22,087 nucleotides of DNA, taken from positions 1 through 22,087 of the forward strand of contig CAJUMD010000051.1 of the NCBI GenBank assembly GCA_910587275.1, given 5' to 3'. The stretch is from an uncultured Kineothrix sp. (lineage in GTDB: Bacteria; Bacillota; Clostridia; Lachnospirales; Lachnospiraceae). The notes beneath the pieces are model-generated. The model did no database searches, was not told the DNA's origin, and saw only the letters and a program-made list of their open reading frames with translations. A program made the position numbers and the translations under genes. Shown here piece after piece: positions 8,420-17,069 of the stretch; within the stretch, counting starts at the first letter, position 1; each line of letters opens with the position of its first letter.

Positions 8420-10681
8420 ATGGAGCAGATAAAAGGCTATGTGGAACATATCATATACCGTAATGCAGAAAACGGATATACGGTTATGAACTTGGTGAGC
8501 GGCGGAGAGGAAATCATATGCGTGGGCAGTTTCCGCACGCTGGACCAGGGGGAAACGCTGGAAATCAAGGGAAATTACGTGGAACATCCCGTATACGGTT
8601 CCCAGCTTAAGGTGGATAGTTATGAAATCGCGGAACCGGACGATGTGGAGGGGATGCAGCGCTATTTGGGATCCGGGGCGATTAAGGGCGTCGGGGAAGC
8701 ATTGGCGGCACGGATTGTCAAAAAATTCGGGGAAGACACCTTCCGCATCATGGAGGAAGAACCGGAGCGTCTTTCCGAAATTAAGGGTATCAGCGAGCGG
8801 AAGGCGAGGGAAATCGCCGTCCAGATGGAAGAAAAGAAGGATGCCCGTGCCGTCATGGTGTTCCTGCAGAAATACGGCATTACCGGGACTTTAGCGGTTA
8901 AAATTTATAATAGGTACGGAAACGGGATATACGGGGTAATGAAGGAGAATCCTTACCGGCTGGCGGAGGAAGTGGGCGGCATAGGGTTCCGTACTGCCGA
9001 TGAGATTGCGCGCAGGGCGGGAATCCATGCGGATTCGGATTACCGTATCCGAAGCGGTATTCTTTACGTACTGCTGCAGGCTTCGGCGGAGGGACATGTA
9101 TACCTGCCGGAAAGTCTGTTATTGGAGCGGTGCGCAAAGCTGCTGGATTTGGAGGAAGCTGCGGTGGAACCGCAGGTTTCCAATCTCGCCATGGAGCGGA
9201 AAGTGGTTGTGAAACGTTCGCCGGAAGAACCGGAAGGGACAAAAAAGGTATATGCGGTCTCCTACTATTATGAAGAACTGAACTGTGCCAAAATGCTGCA
9301 TGACTTAAACCTTACCCTTCAGGGGGAAGACGGGGACGGCGGACTGCCTGCGTCGGAGGATGCGCTGACGGTGGGGAAAATCGGGAAGCTGGAACTGGCA
9401 CAGGGAATCGAGCTGGACGGACTGCAGAAAAAGGCGGTTTTGGAAAGTATACGGAACGGACTGCTCATCCTGACCGGAGGACCGGGGACGGGGAAAACGA
9501 CTACCATTAATACCATTATCCGCTATTTTTCGGAAGAAGGCATGGATATATTCCTGGCAGCGCCTACGGGCAGGGCGGCGAAGCGTATGACGGAAGCTAC
9601 CGGTTATGAAGCGCGGACCATCCACCGTCTGTTGGAATTGAACGGGGCATTGACGGAGGAAAACCGCGCCGCCCGGTTTGAGAAAAATGAAGAAAATCCA
9701 TTGGAAGCGGACGTTATCATTATTGACGAGATGTCCATGGTGGACATCCATCTGTTCCAGTCGCTGCTTAAGGCGGTGGTGCCGGGAACCCGTCTGGTTA
9801 TGGCAGGAGACATCAACCAGCTTCCTTCCGTGGGACCGGGGCAGATTTTAAAGGATATGATTGACAGCGGATGCATTCCCGTGGTGATGCTGCAAAAGGT
9901 TTTCCGGCAGGCGGAGGAAAGCGACATCGTGATGAATGCCCACCGGATTAATGCCGGGGAGCCGGTTGCCCTGGATAATAAGAGCATGGATTTCTTTTTT
10001 CTGGAAAGAAAGGATGTCAATGTCATTTACAAGCATATGATACAATTAATCAGGGAAAAACTGCCGCCCTACGTGCAGGCATCCAGTTATGATATACAGG
10101 TACTGACGCCGATGCGGAAAGGGAACCTCGGAGTGGAGACGTTAAACGGTATCCTGCAGGAATATTTAAACCCACCGGACGCGTCGAAAAAGGAACATGC
10201 TTACGGGGACGGAATGTTCCGTGAGGGGGATAAAGTAATGCAGGTGAAGAACAATTACCAGACGGAATGGGAGGTAGTCAGCCGGTACGGAATACCGGTC
10301 GATAAGGGAATGGGGGTGTTTAACGGGGATATGGGCGTCGTGAAGGAAATCAACGATGTTTCACAGGAAATGGTGGTGGAATTTGACGAGCACCGCCGTG
10401 TGTCCTACCCGTTCCACCAGTTGGATGAAATAGAACTTGCCTATGCCGTGACGATTCACAAATCCCAGGGAAGCGAATATCCGGCGGTCATTATGCCGTT
10501 ACTGTCCGGTCCGCGGATGCTGTTTAACCGGAATCTTCTGTATACGGGCGTGACACGGGCAAAATCCTGCGTGACGATTTTGGGAAGCAGGCAGGCGGTA
10601 AACGGAATGATTGCCAACGAGCAACAGAATCAACGTTACACCAGCCTTTGCCAACGGATCAGGGAAATGGCGATAGAATGA
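8420..10681 (+). CDS. recD2: RecD2-like ATP-dependent DNA helicase
   Basis: RecD2 is a superfamily 1B 5'-to-3' DNA helicase found in bacteria that lack RecBC. It acts in DNA repair and replication-fork maintenance. The 753-residue product has the long N-terminal extension typical of RecD2, with helix-hairpin-helix-like segments (GAIKGVGEALAARIVKKFG, then SEIKGISERKAREIA). It also has Walker A GGPGTGKT at 353-360, Walker B IIDEMSMVD, the GDINQLPSVGPG motif, and the C-terminal motif VTIHKSQGSEYPAVI with YTGVTRAK. ATG 8420 is chosen from family shape. The nearest purine-rich site (GGAG at 8404-8407) is 12 bases away, which is rather far. It sits alone between the flagellar terminator and comFC. 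Confidence 0.95.
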   Translation: MEQIKGYVEHIIYRNAENGYTVMNLVSGGEEIICVGSFRTLDQGETLEIKGNYVEHPVYGSQLKVDSYEIAEPDDVEGMQRYLGSGAIKGVGEALAARIVKKFGEDTFRIMEEEPERLSEIKGISERKAREIAVQMEEKKDARAVMVFLQKYGITGTLAVKIYNRYGNGIYGVMKENPYRLAEEVGGIGFRTADEIARRAGIHADSDYRIRSGILYVLLQASAEGHVYLPESLLLERCAKLLDLEEAAVEPQVSNLAMERKVVVKRSPEEPEGTKKVYAVSYYYEELNCAKMLHDLNLTLQGEDGDGGLPASEDALTVGKIGKLELAQGIELDGLQKKAVLESIRNGLLILTGGPGTGKTTTINTIIRYFSEEGMDIFLAAPTGRAAKRMTEATGYEARTIHRLLELNGALTEENRAARFEKNEENPLEADVIIIDEMSMVDIHLFQSLLKAVVPGTRLVMAGDINQLPSVGPGQILKDMIDSGCIPVVMLQKVFRQAEESDIVMNAHRINAGEPVALDNKSMDFFFLERKDVNVIYKHMIQLIREKLPPYVQASSYDIQVLTPMRKGNLGVETLNGILQEYLNPPDASKKEHAYGDGMFREGDKVMQVKNNYQTEWEVVSRYGIPVDKGMGVFNGDMGVVKEINDVSQEMVVEFDEHRRVSYPFHQLDEIELAYAVTIHKSQGSEYPAVIMPLLSGPRMLFNRNLLYTGVTRAKSCVTILGSRQAVNGMIANEQQNQRYTSLCQRIREMAIE

Positions 10682-10771
10682 TTGATGTACGGTGCAGCGG
10701 TGGAAAGATATAATCATTGAACGGTACGGCTATGGTGCGGAACCTTGCCCGGAGAAACATCATGGAGAAAA

Positions 10772-11545
10772 ATGGAAGATAAGAAACTGGAACAAAGGAA
10801 AACGATTTCGGGATATAAACAATGTGCCGGAAACAAAAGAAAATGCGGGGAACTTCTGCTGGATTTATTATTTCCAAGAAGGTGTCCGGTCTGTGACGGG
10901 GTGTTAAGATTCCGTAAAGAATTGGTCTGTCCTTCCTGTTTTCAAACCGTCCGGTTTGTGCGGGAACCTTTCTGTATGAAGTGCGGGAAAAGCCTGCCGG
11001 AAGAAGGGGAATACTGTCATGACTGCAGGGAGAAAACCCACTTGTACGTGCAGGGTGCGGCAGTGTTTGAATATGCCGGCATGGCGTCTTCCATTTACCG
11101 GTTTAAATACGGGGGAAGACAGGAATATGCGGTATTTTACGGAAGATGCATGGCGGCGGTCCTGGGGGAGCGGATGAGGCGCTGGGGTGTGCAGGCGCTT
11201 GTCCCGGTACCGGTCCATCCGTCCAGGAAAAGGAGGCGCGGGTACAACCAGGCGGAGCTTTTGGCGGATGCAATCGGCGGCCTGACGGGAATACCGGTGA
11301 GGAAGGATATCATTGCCAGACGGAAGAAAACTGTCCCACAAAAAGACTTAAATGTGAAACAAAGGCAAAATAATTTGAAAAAGGCTTTTAAAATTCTTGA
11401 AAATGATGTAAAATTAGATACGATTGTAATTATTGACGATATTTATACAACAGGAAGTACAATTGATGCCATGACAGCCGTGCTGCACGGCGCCGGCGTA
11501 AGCAGAGTGTATTACGCGGCGCTGGCGATAGGCAATGGGTTATAA
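10772..11545 (+). CDS. comFC: ComF family protein (ComFC, phosphoribosyltransferase-like)
   Basis: ComFC proteins take part in DNA uptake during transformation and carry a type I phosphoribosyltransferase fold. The 257-residue product starts with Cys-rich zinc motifs (Cys38/41, Cys53/56, Cys68/71, Cys82/85). It then shows LVPVPVHPSRKRRRGYNQAE and the PRPP-binding loop VIIDDIYTTGST at 219-230. I chose ATG 10772, with GGAG four bases upstream. An in-frame TTG at 10745 would add nine residues without a good ribosome site. No comFA helicase or comFB is present here. The last third of the gene (about 11338-11475) is markedly AT-rich, with A/T-ending codons unlike the rest. A yvyF-like gene follows, as in Bacillus. 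Confidence 0.92.
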   Translation: MEDKKLEQRKTISGYKQCAGNKRKCGELLLDLLFPRRCPVCDGVLRFRKELVCPSCFQTVRFVREPFCMKCGKSLPEEGEYCHDCREKTHLYVQGAAVFEYAGMASSIYRFKYGGRQEYAVFYGRCMAAVLGERMRRWGVQALVPVPVHPSRKRRRGYNQAELLADAIGGLTGIPVRKDIIARRKKTVPQKDLNVKQRQNNLKKAFKILENDVKLDTIVIIDDIYTTGSTIDAMTAVLHGAGVSRVYYAALAIGNGL

Positions 11546-11560
11546 CGGGAGGGATTGTAT

Positions 11561-11971
11561 ATGGACGTAAGGAATTGCAGAAAATGCGGGAGACTTTTTA
11601 ATTATGCGATGGGTCCGATTGTTTGTCAGAACTGCAGGGAATCCATGGAGGAAAAGTTTCAGGAAGTAAAAAAATATGTGTATGAGCATCCCGGCTGCGG
11701 GATTACGGAAGTATCCGATGAGTGCGATGTGGAAACAAAACAGATTAAACAGTGGCTGCGTGAGGAACGCCTGCAGTTTTCGGAGGATTCTGCGGTGCTG
11801 TTAAACTGTGAGTCCTGCGGGGCGCCTATCCGTTCCGGGCGGTTCTGTGACAAATGCAAAGCGAGCATGGCGCAGACTTTGGGCAGTACCTATAAAAAGG
11901 ATAAGCCGAAGTTGGAGCCGAAAAAGAAGGACACCAACGAAAAGCCCAAGATGCATTATTTGGACCGTTAG
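11561..11971 (+). CDS. YvyF-like flagellar operon zinc-binding protein
   Basis: The 136-residue product resembles the 'flagellar operon protein' family (YvyF of Bacillus), which sits between comFC and flgM there. It has an N-terminal pair of CxxC knuckles (Cys6/9, Cys22/25), a middle helical part resembling a winged-helix or MerR-like fold (GITEVSDECDVETKQIKQWL), and a C-terminal CESCGAPIRSGRFCDKC motif. The tail is Lys-rich. It probably binds zinc; its exact role in flagellar expression is not known. ATG 11561 lies 7 bases after GGGAGGG, and a TTG at 11555 is less likely. It is 15 bases after comFC. The usual flgM neighbour is replaced here by two membrane-protein genes. Confidence 0.75.
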   Translation: MDVRNCRKCGRLFNYAMGPIVCQNCRESMEEKFQEVKKYVYEHPGCGITEVSDECDVETKQIKQWLREERLQFSEDSAVLLNCESCGAPIRSGRFCDKCKASMAQTLGSTYKKDKPKLEPKKKDTNEKPKMHYLDR

Positions 11972-11980
11972 GAGAAGGGT

Positions 11981-12370
11981 ATGTTAAACAAGGAAAGAGT
12001 CATTTTGATGTCCAAGATGGCGTCTTATGAGGAAAAGGAAGGCAGGAAGAACCATTTGGTGTTGGGGTACTTCCGGGGGGATTATGTATGGTTTCAGTTG
12101 TTGAAGTCCGTGATTTACGGGACGGTGGCTTTTGGAATCATATTTGCTATGTATATTTTTTATGATTTTGAAATCTTCATGATGGATATTTACAAGATGG
12201 ACCTGTTGGAATTCGGCAAATCCGTTTTGGAAAAATATTTATTCTCGATTGGGATTTACTGCATAATCTCATATGCCGTGTACAGTTACCGCTATGCAAA
12301 GGTGAAAAGCAGCGTAAGGCTTTACCAGAGCAACCTGCGCAAGCTGAGCAGTATGTACGAAAAAACATAA
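11981..12370 (+). CDS. small membrane protein of unknown function, two transmembrane segments
   Basis: I do not recognise a family. The 129-residue product has a charged N-terminus, two hydrophobic stretches at about residues 43-62 and 86-104, an aromatic and acidic linker between them (FYDFEIFMMDIYKMD), and a basic, Ser/Tyr-rich C-terminal tail of about 25 residues that would face the cytoplasm if both ends are inside. GGAGAAGG precedes ATG 11981. ATG 12008 is an alternative with a poorer ribosome site. It begins 9 bases after the yvyF-like gene and is followed 34 bases later by another membrane protein, so it probably belongs to the same transcript. Confidence 0.7.
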   Translation: MLNKERVILMSKMASYEEKEGRKNHLVLGYFRGDYVWFQLLKSVIYGTVAFGIIFAMYIFYDFEIFMMDIYKMDLLEFGKSVLEKYLFSIGIYCIISYAVYSYRYAKVKSSVRLYQSNLRKLSSMYEKT

Positions 12371-12372
12371 GC

Positions 12373-12391
12373 CAGAGCCGTTTTGGTTCTG
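12373..12391 (+). other. small hairpin before the 325-aa membrane gene
   Basis: CAGAGCC (12373-12379) pairs with GGTTCTG (12385-12391) over a GTTTT loop, with one G-T wobble. No T-run follows, so it is not a standard terminator. It sits directly against the ribosome binding site GAAAGGAA and could affect translation. Confidence 0.35.
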
Positions 12392-12404
12392 AAAGGAATT
12401 TACT

Positions 12405-13382
12405 ATGACATCATTACTTGTAGCAAAGCAGTATTTAAAAAAATTTTATGGGAAATTCGAGGTGTACCTGATACCGCTGATAAAATTCCTGCTCGCCCTG
12501 ACCAGCCTTAAGCTGATTAACGGAAGTCTGGGATTTATGGAAAGGATTAACAGTGCCACGGTTGTACTGGTTGTGGCGCTGATGTGTTCCTTTATGCCGA
12601 TGAATTTTATCGTGATTGCGGCGGCGGCATTTGTGCTGCTGCATGTGTATGTATTGTCGTTAGAGTGTACCGTTGTGGTGCTGGCGGCATTCCTGCTGAT
12701 GTTTCTGCTTTATTTCAGGTTTTCACCGAGGGATACGGCGGTAGTGCTGCTGACCCCGATTTGCTTTATCCTGCGCATTCCGTATGTGATGCCGATTGCG
12801 CTTGGACTGCTCGGTACGCCGGTATCGGCAGTATCCGCGGCATGTGGGACGGTAGCGTACTATCTGCTTTCTTATGTAAGCGGAAGCGCGGCAACGCTGG
12901 TTTCCATGGAAGGGGAGGAAATGACGGCAAAGTTCCGGTTTATTATTGACGGTATGCTGAATAACCGTGGAATGGTGGTGACGGTGGCGGCGTTTGCGGT
13001 TACGATTACCCTCGTGTATTTAATCCGCAGGCTGTCCATGGATTATTCATGGACCATTGCCATCGTGGCAGGGGCATTGGTAAACGTGATGGTGCTTCTC
13101 GTAGGGGACCTGATGTTTGACACAAATGTCGCCATCGGCGGTGTCATTGGCGGAACGATTGTATCGGCATTGGTAGCGCTGGTCATCCAGTTTTTTGCCT
13201 TCCATGTGGATTACAGCAGGACGGAAAAGGTACAGTTTGAAGACGACGAATACTATTATTATGTAAAAGCGGTGCCGAAGGTAACGGTGGCGGCGCCGGA
13301 ACGGAAAGTAAAGAAAATCAACCAGCAGAAGCGTACCCGCCCTTCGCAGAAAAGCGGCGAGGAAAGAAAAACGGGAAAGTAA
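12405..13382 (+). CDS. polytopic membrane protein of unknown function upstream of cdaA
   Basis: I do not recognise a characterised family. The 325-residue product has roughly eight hydrophobic segments, for example near residues 22-37, 51-85, 88-104, 112-122, 128-158, 189-207, 216-236 and 243-267. The segments are rich in Val, Ala and Leu. A cytoplasmic-type tail follows, with an acidic then tyrosine-rich stretch (EDDEYYYYVKAVPK, 279-292) and a very basic end. The shape suggests a transporter or permease-like membrane domain, but no ATPase partner or signature is present. ATG 12405 has GAAAGGAA upstream. It ends 46 bases before cdaA, so co-transcription with the c-di-AMP cyclase is likely and a link to envelope growth or turgor is possible. 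Confidence 0.75.
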   Translation: MTSLLVAKQYLKKFYGKFEVYLIPLIKFLLALTSLKLINGSLGFMERINSATVVLVVALMCSFMPMNFIVIAAAAFVLLHVYVLSLECTVVVLAAFLLMFLLYFRFSPRDTAVVLLTPICFILRIPYVMPIALGLLGTPVSAVSAACGTVAYYLLSYVSGSAATLVSMEGEEMTAKFRFIIDGMLNNRGMVVTVAAFAVTITLVYLIRRLSMDYSWTIAIVAGALVNVMVLLVGDLMFDTNVAIGGVIGGTIVSALVALVIQFFAFHVDYSRTEKVQFEDDEYYYYVKAVPKVTVAAPERKVKKINQQKRTRPSQKSGEERKTGK

Positions 13383-13428
13383 GAGCGGAAGAATGGAACG
13401 ATCAAATTGAAGACTGGAATGGGTTGAG

Positions 13429-14307
13429 ATGCAGCAGATTCGGGAATTTGTAAACACATATATTTGGCGTATGCCGAATATCATATGGACGGATATTGTG
13501 GAGATAGCGATTATCTCCTTCTTGGTGTATAATATTCTGGTGTGGATTAAGAACACGAAAGCGTGGTCATTATTAAAAGGCGTTGTGGTCATAGGGGTAT
13601 TCCTGGTGGTAGCGGCAATTTTTAAGATGAACACGATTCTTTGGATTGCGGAAAATGCGGTAAGCATTATCGCCACGGCGATTATCGTGATTTTACAGCC
13701 GGAACTGAGGAAGGCTTTGGAAGAACTGGGGCGGAAGAATATCATTTCCACCCTGATTCCGTTGGATGCCGGAAAGACGGAAACGGGGATTTTTTCCGAC
13801 CGGACCATCAACGAAATTGCCAAGGCGTGTGTGGAAATGGGAAAAGTAAAGACGGGCGCCCTGATTGTCATTGAGCGTTCCCAGTCTTTGGCGGAATATG
13901 AGCGGACCGGTATCGACATTGACGGTATTGTCACCAGCCAGCTACTGATTAATATCTTTGAGCATAACACGCCGCTGCATGACGGCGCCGTGATTGTCCG
14001 TGCAAACCGTGTGACATCCGCGACCTGTTACCTCCCCCTGTCCGATAATATGGAGCTGAGTAAGGAACTCGGCACGCGACACCGTGCGGGCGTCGGAATT
14101 TCGGAGGCAACGGATTCCCTGACCGTAATCGTTTCGGAGGAGACGGGCAGGATCAGCGTGGCGCTGGAAGGAAAACTGTACCGTAACCTGGATGGGGAAG
14201 CGTTAAAGGAAAAATTGCATATGATACAGGATAAGCAGCCTTCGGAGGAGAAAAAGAGTAAGCGGTGGAAGGGAAGGAAAAAGAATGGGAAAAAAACTGA
14301 CCAATAA
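13429..14307 (+). CDS. cdaA: membrane diadenylate cyclase CdaA
   Basis: CdaA joins two ATP molecules to make the second messenger c-di-AMP, which controls potassium and osmolyte transport and is needed for wall integrity. The 292-residue product has three N-terminal hydrophobic segments (about 20-40, 49-65, 70-90). The cyclase (DisA_N/DAC) domain follows, with the catalytic DGA motif at 185-187 in LHDGAVIV and the GTRHR motif at 215-219. The C-terminus is very basic. The ribosome site before the ATG is weak (GGGTTGAG). The gene overlaps cdaR by 23 bases and glmM follows, the conserved cdaA-cdaR-glmM order of Firmicutes, in which CdaR and GlmM both bind CdaA and modulate it. Confidence 0.96.
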   Translation: MQQIREFVNTYIWRMPNIIWTDIVEIAIISFLVYNILVWIKNTKAWSLLKGVVVIGVFLVVAAIFKMNTILWIAENAVSIIATAIIVILQPELRKALEELGRKNIISTLIPLDAGKTETGIFSDRTINEIAKACVEMGKVKTGALIVIERSQSLAEYERTGIDIDGIVTSQLLINIFEHNTPLHDGAVIVRANRVTSATCYLPLSDNMELSKELGTRHRAGVGISEATDSLTVIVSEETGRISVALEGKLYRNLDGEALKEKLHMIQDKQPSEEKKSKRWKGRKKNGKKTDQ

Positions 14308-15577
14308 TTTAGGACTGAAAATAGGCTCTGTTCTTTTTGCCGCCATTCTTTGGGTTCTTGTGACAAACATCAATGATCCGTTTACGCCCATTGATTTTAC
14401 GGATGTACCGGTGAAGATTAAGAATGCCGAGCTGATTACCAGTCAGGGGAAAATGTATGAGGTACTGGAAGGATCGGATGTCATCGATTCCGTTACCATT
14501 ATGGTACCCCGTTCCCTGATGAGCAGTATGCAGGGAAAGGACAATATTGAAGCCATTGCGGACATGAACAACCTGACGAACCTCAATACCATCCATATCG
14601 AGGTGAGGGCGGTCCGCAATAACGATAAAGTGGACAGTTTTGAAGTCAGCAACGATACGTTAAAGCTGAACATTGAGGATAAGAAGAATATTTCCCTTCC
14701 GTTAATACCGAATACTTCAGGCTCATTGCAGGATGGCTATATTGTCGGAAATGTGACGACAGACCAGAACCTGGTGCGTGTATCGGGACCGGAGTCGGTG
14801 GTATCGAGGATTAAGACGGCGGAAGTAAACGTAAGCGTAACCGGATTTACCAGCGATATCGGTACCAATGCGGAAATTAAACTGTACGATGCCAAAGGGC
14901 AGGAAGTTTCCAAAGAAAAACTGACGCTGAATATCAACAATGTGGGTGTTAAGGTGGAAATCCTCGCCACGAAGTCCGTACCGTTCCGCTTTACGGCATC
15001 CGGGGTGCCGGCGGCGGGATACCGTGCGACCGGGATGGTTACCGCTTCCCCTGATTCCGTTCTTCTGGCAGGAAAGGCTAATATCCTGAATAATCTGTCC
15101 GTGATAGACATTCCGGACACGGAAATCGATATTACCGGGGCGAGGGAAAATGTGGTTACCGTCGTTGACGTGGATAAATATATACCCGCAAGCGTGAATC
15201 CGGCGGACGGGGAATTTGACGGTAACGTAACGGTAACGGTTGCCGTTGAGCAGGAAACCGTAAGGACGGTCAGGATCTCCGAACAGGATATTGCAGTGGA
15301 GAATCTGCCGGAAGGATACCGTGCGGAGGTAACGACTTATGAGGAGGAATTCTCCGTGCAGATACGCGGTTTGGCGGCGGATGTCAATGCCGTTGAGGCA
15401 AACCAGATACGGCCGGTGGTTGATATCGGAAAGCTGATAGAATCCGGTGCATTGGAGGAAGTGGAAGAAGGATATTATGACGTGAAGCTGTCCCTTGAGC
15501 TGCCGGAAGGCGTGGAGATGCGCGACAGTGTTACGGTGCGGCTGAATATCGAAAAAACGGAGCCGGAAACGGAATAG
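14285..15577 (+). CDS. cdaR: CdaA regulatory protein CdaR (YbbR repeats)
   Basis: CdaR is an extracytoplasmic, membrane-anchored protein that binds CdaA and tunes c-di-AMP synthesis. The 430-residue product has one N-terminal membrane anchor (LGLKIGSVLFAAILWVLV, about residues 9-26). A chain of YbbR domains follows, seen as repeated patterns such as VPVKI..., SLPLIPNTSG...GYIVGNVTT and VPFRFTASGVPAAGYRAT. Each domain has a DSV/ESV-like 'P-x-S-V' element (for example GPESVVSRIKTAEVNV and SPDSVLLAGKANIL). Four repeats fit the length. The start overlaps the end of cdaA by 23 bases, with AAGGGAAGGAAAAAGA as ribosome site inside cdaA, so translational coupling is likely. Confidence 0.93.
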   Translation: MGKKLTNNLGLKIGSVLFAAILWVLVTNINDPFTPIDFTDVPVKIKNAELITSQGKMYEVLEGSDVIDSVTIMVPRSLMSSMQGKDNIEAIADMNNLTNLNTIHIEVRAVRNNDKVDSFEVSNDTLKLNIEDKKNISLPLIPNTSGSLQDGYIVGNVTTDQNLVRVSGPESVVSRIKTAEVNVSVTGFTSDIGTNAEIKLYDAKGQEVSKEKLTLNINNVGVKVEILATKSVPFRFTASGVPAAGYRATGMVTASPDSVLLAGKANILNNLSVIDIPDTEIDITGARENVVTVVDVDKYIPASVNPADGEFDGNVTVTVAVEQETVRTVRISEQDIAVENLPEGYRAEVTTYEEEFSVQIRGLAADVNAVEANQIRPVVDIGKLIESGALEEVEEGYYDVKLSLELPEGVEMRDSVTVRLNIEKTEPETE

Positions 15578-15629
15578 GATATGGCAGAAAGCAGATAAAG
15601 GAAAACCGGAAAGGAGTATAAAAATTATT

Positions 15630-16979
15630 ATGGGCAGACTGTTTGGTACGGATGGTGTAAGGGGAGTGGCAAATGAAGAACTGACACCGCTTTTGGCAAT
15701 GCAGCTCGGTCAGGCGGGCGCATATGTGCTTACAAAGGAAAAGGAGCATAAGCCCACCATTATGGTGGGGTGTGATACACGTATTTCGGGGGATATGCTG
15801 GCAAACGCATTGATGGCGGGAGCCTGTTCCGTGGGTGCGAACTGTGTATATGTGGGTGTGCTTCCCACACCGGCAATTGCGTATCTGACCAGAAAGTACA
15901 AAGTGGATGCGGGGGTTGTGATATCGGCATCCCACAACCCGGTGGAATTTAACGGTATTAAATTTTTCGACGGGGACGGATACAAACTTCCCGATTCGCT
16001 GGAAGACGAAATTGAGGCATTGATTAAGAGCGGCATGAAGGACGTGAAGTTCCCGGTGGGGGCGAGCGTCGGAAAAGTAAAATACCGCACCGATGCCAGG
16101 GAGGAATATATCAACCATTCCATGAAGGCGGTCAATGTGGACCTGCGGGGATTAAAGATTGTCGTGGACTGTGCGGAGGGCGCATCCTATTATACGTCCA
16201 TCGAAGCGCTGAAAGAGCTGGGCGGCGAAATCGTGGCAATCCATAACAGCCCGGACGGGACGAACATCAATGCCAACTGCGGCTCCACCCATATGCAGGA
16301 ACTCCAGGCACGGGTAGTGTACGAAAAAGCGCAGATTGGGCTTGCTTTTGACGGTGATGCCGACAGGCTGCTTGCCGTGGACGAATTAGGCAATATTGTG
16401 GACGGCGACCAAATTATGGCGATTGTCGGAAACCATATGAAGAACCAGGGGAAACTGAAGAAGAATATTATTGTGGCAACGGTGATGAGTAATCTTGGGT
16501 TTTTCCTGATGGGGGAAAAGAACGGGATAAAAATCGAACAGACAAAAGTGGGAGACCGCTATGTTTTGGAAAGGATGAAGGAAATCGGCGCCAGCCTTGG
16601 CGGGGAACAGTCCGGTCATATCATCTTTTTGGATGAAAACACCACGGGCGACGGGTTGCTGAGCGCCCTGCATCTGTTACAGGTTATCGTGGAGACCGGG
16701 CAGCCGTTGTCCGAACTTTCCAAGGTGATGGAAGTGCTGCCGCAGGCGCTGGTGAATGCCAAGGTACCCAGCCATAAGAAGGAAAAGTATATGGATTATC
16801 CGGAAATTGCCGATGCAATTGGGGAGCTGAACCGGAAGTTTGCCGGGGAGGGAAGGGTGTTAATCCGTCCTTCCGGGACGGAACCGTTGGTGCGTGTCAT
16901 GATTGAGGGGAAGGACAAAAAGCAGATTGATGAAGAAGCCGGAAAATTGGCGGAGCTGATCCAGAATATTATGCTTTAG
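15630..16979 (+). CDS. glmM: phosphoglucosamine mutase
   Basis: GlmM converts glucosamine-6-phosphate to glucosamine-1-phosphate, an early step to UDP-GlcNAc and peptidoglycan. The 449-residue length is standard. Visible are FGTDGVRG at the N-terminus, the phosphoserine loop ISASHNP with catalytic Ser101, the metal-binding DGDADR at 241-246, the sugar-specificity loop GGEQSGHI, and the phosphate-binding RPSGTEPLVRVM near the C-terminus. AAGGAG at 15611-15616 is 13 bases before ATG 15630, which is rather long. The gene follows cdaR by 52 bases in the conserved cda-glmM cluster. GlmM of related bacteria also binds CdaA and lowers its activity. No terminator hairpin with a T-run follows. Confidence 0.97.
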   Translation: MGRLFGTDGVRGVANEELTPLLAMQLGQAGAYVLTKEKEHKPTIMVGCDTRISGDMLANALMAGACSVGANCVYVGVLPTPAIAYLTRKYKVDAGVVISASHNPVEFNGIKFFDGDGYKLPDSLEDEIEALIKSGMKDVKFPVGASVGKVKYRTDAREEYINHSMKAVNVDLRGLKIVVDCAEGASYYTSIEALKELGGEIVAIHNSPDGTNINANCGSTHMQELQARVVYEKAQIGLAFDGDADRLLAVDELGNIVDGDQIMAIVGNHMKNQGKLKKNIIVATVMSNLGFFLMGEKNGIKIEQTKVGDRYVLERMKEIGASLGGEQSGHIIFLDENTTGDGLLSALHLLQVIVETGQPLSELSKVMEVLPQALVNAKVPSHKKEKYMDYPEIADAIGELNRKFAGEGRVLIRPSGTEPLVRVMIEGKDKKQIDEEAGKLAELIQNIML

Positions 16980-16981
16980 GC

Positions 16982-17010
16982 TTCACAAGCCATGTAAAAG
17001 GTGGTATAGT
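16982..17010 (+). promoter_or_regulatory. sigma-A-type promoter for the HPr gene
   Basis: TTCACA at 16982-16987 and TATAGT at 17005-17010 are 17 bases apart, each five of six matches to consensus. Transcription would start near 17017, about 53 bases before the HPr start. A small GGCTT/AAGCC hairpin (16979-16991) overlaps the -35 box. Confidence 0.55.
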
Positions 17011-17069
17011 AAATATTAGGAAACATATGCGTAAGATAACGGGCATATTGAGTTGGAGGAAAAAAGGGT

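Noticed and set aside
10709..10714. TATAAT in the recD2-comFC gap as a comFC promoter
   Set aside because: No acceptable -35 box is present at normal spacing, so I do not annotate a promoter.
13047..13970. 307-codon minus-strand open frame across the cdaA upstream junction
   Set aside because: It is a shadow of two clear plus-strand genes, without a ribosome site or a recognisable domain.
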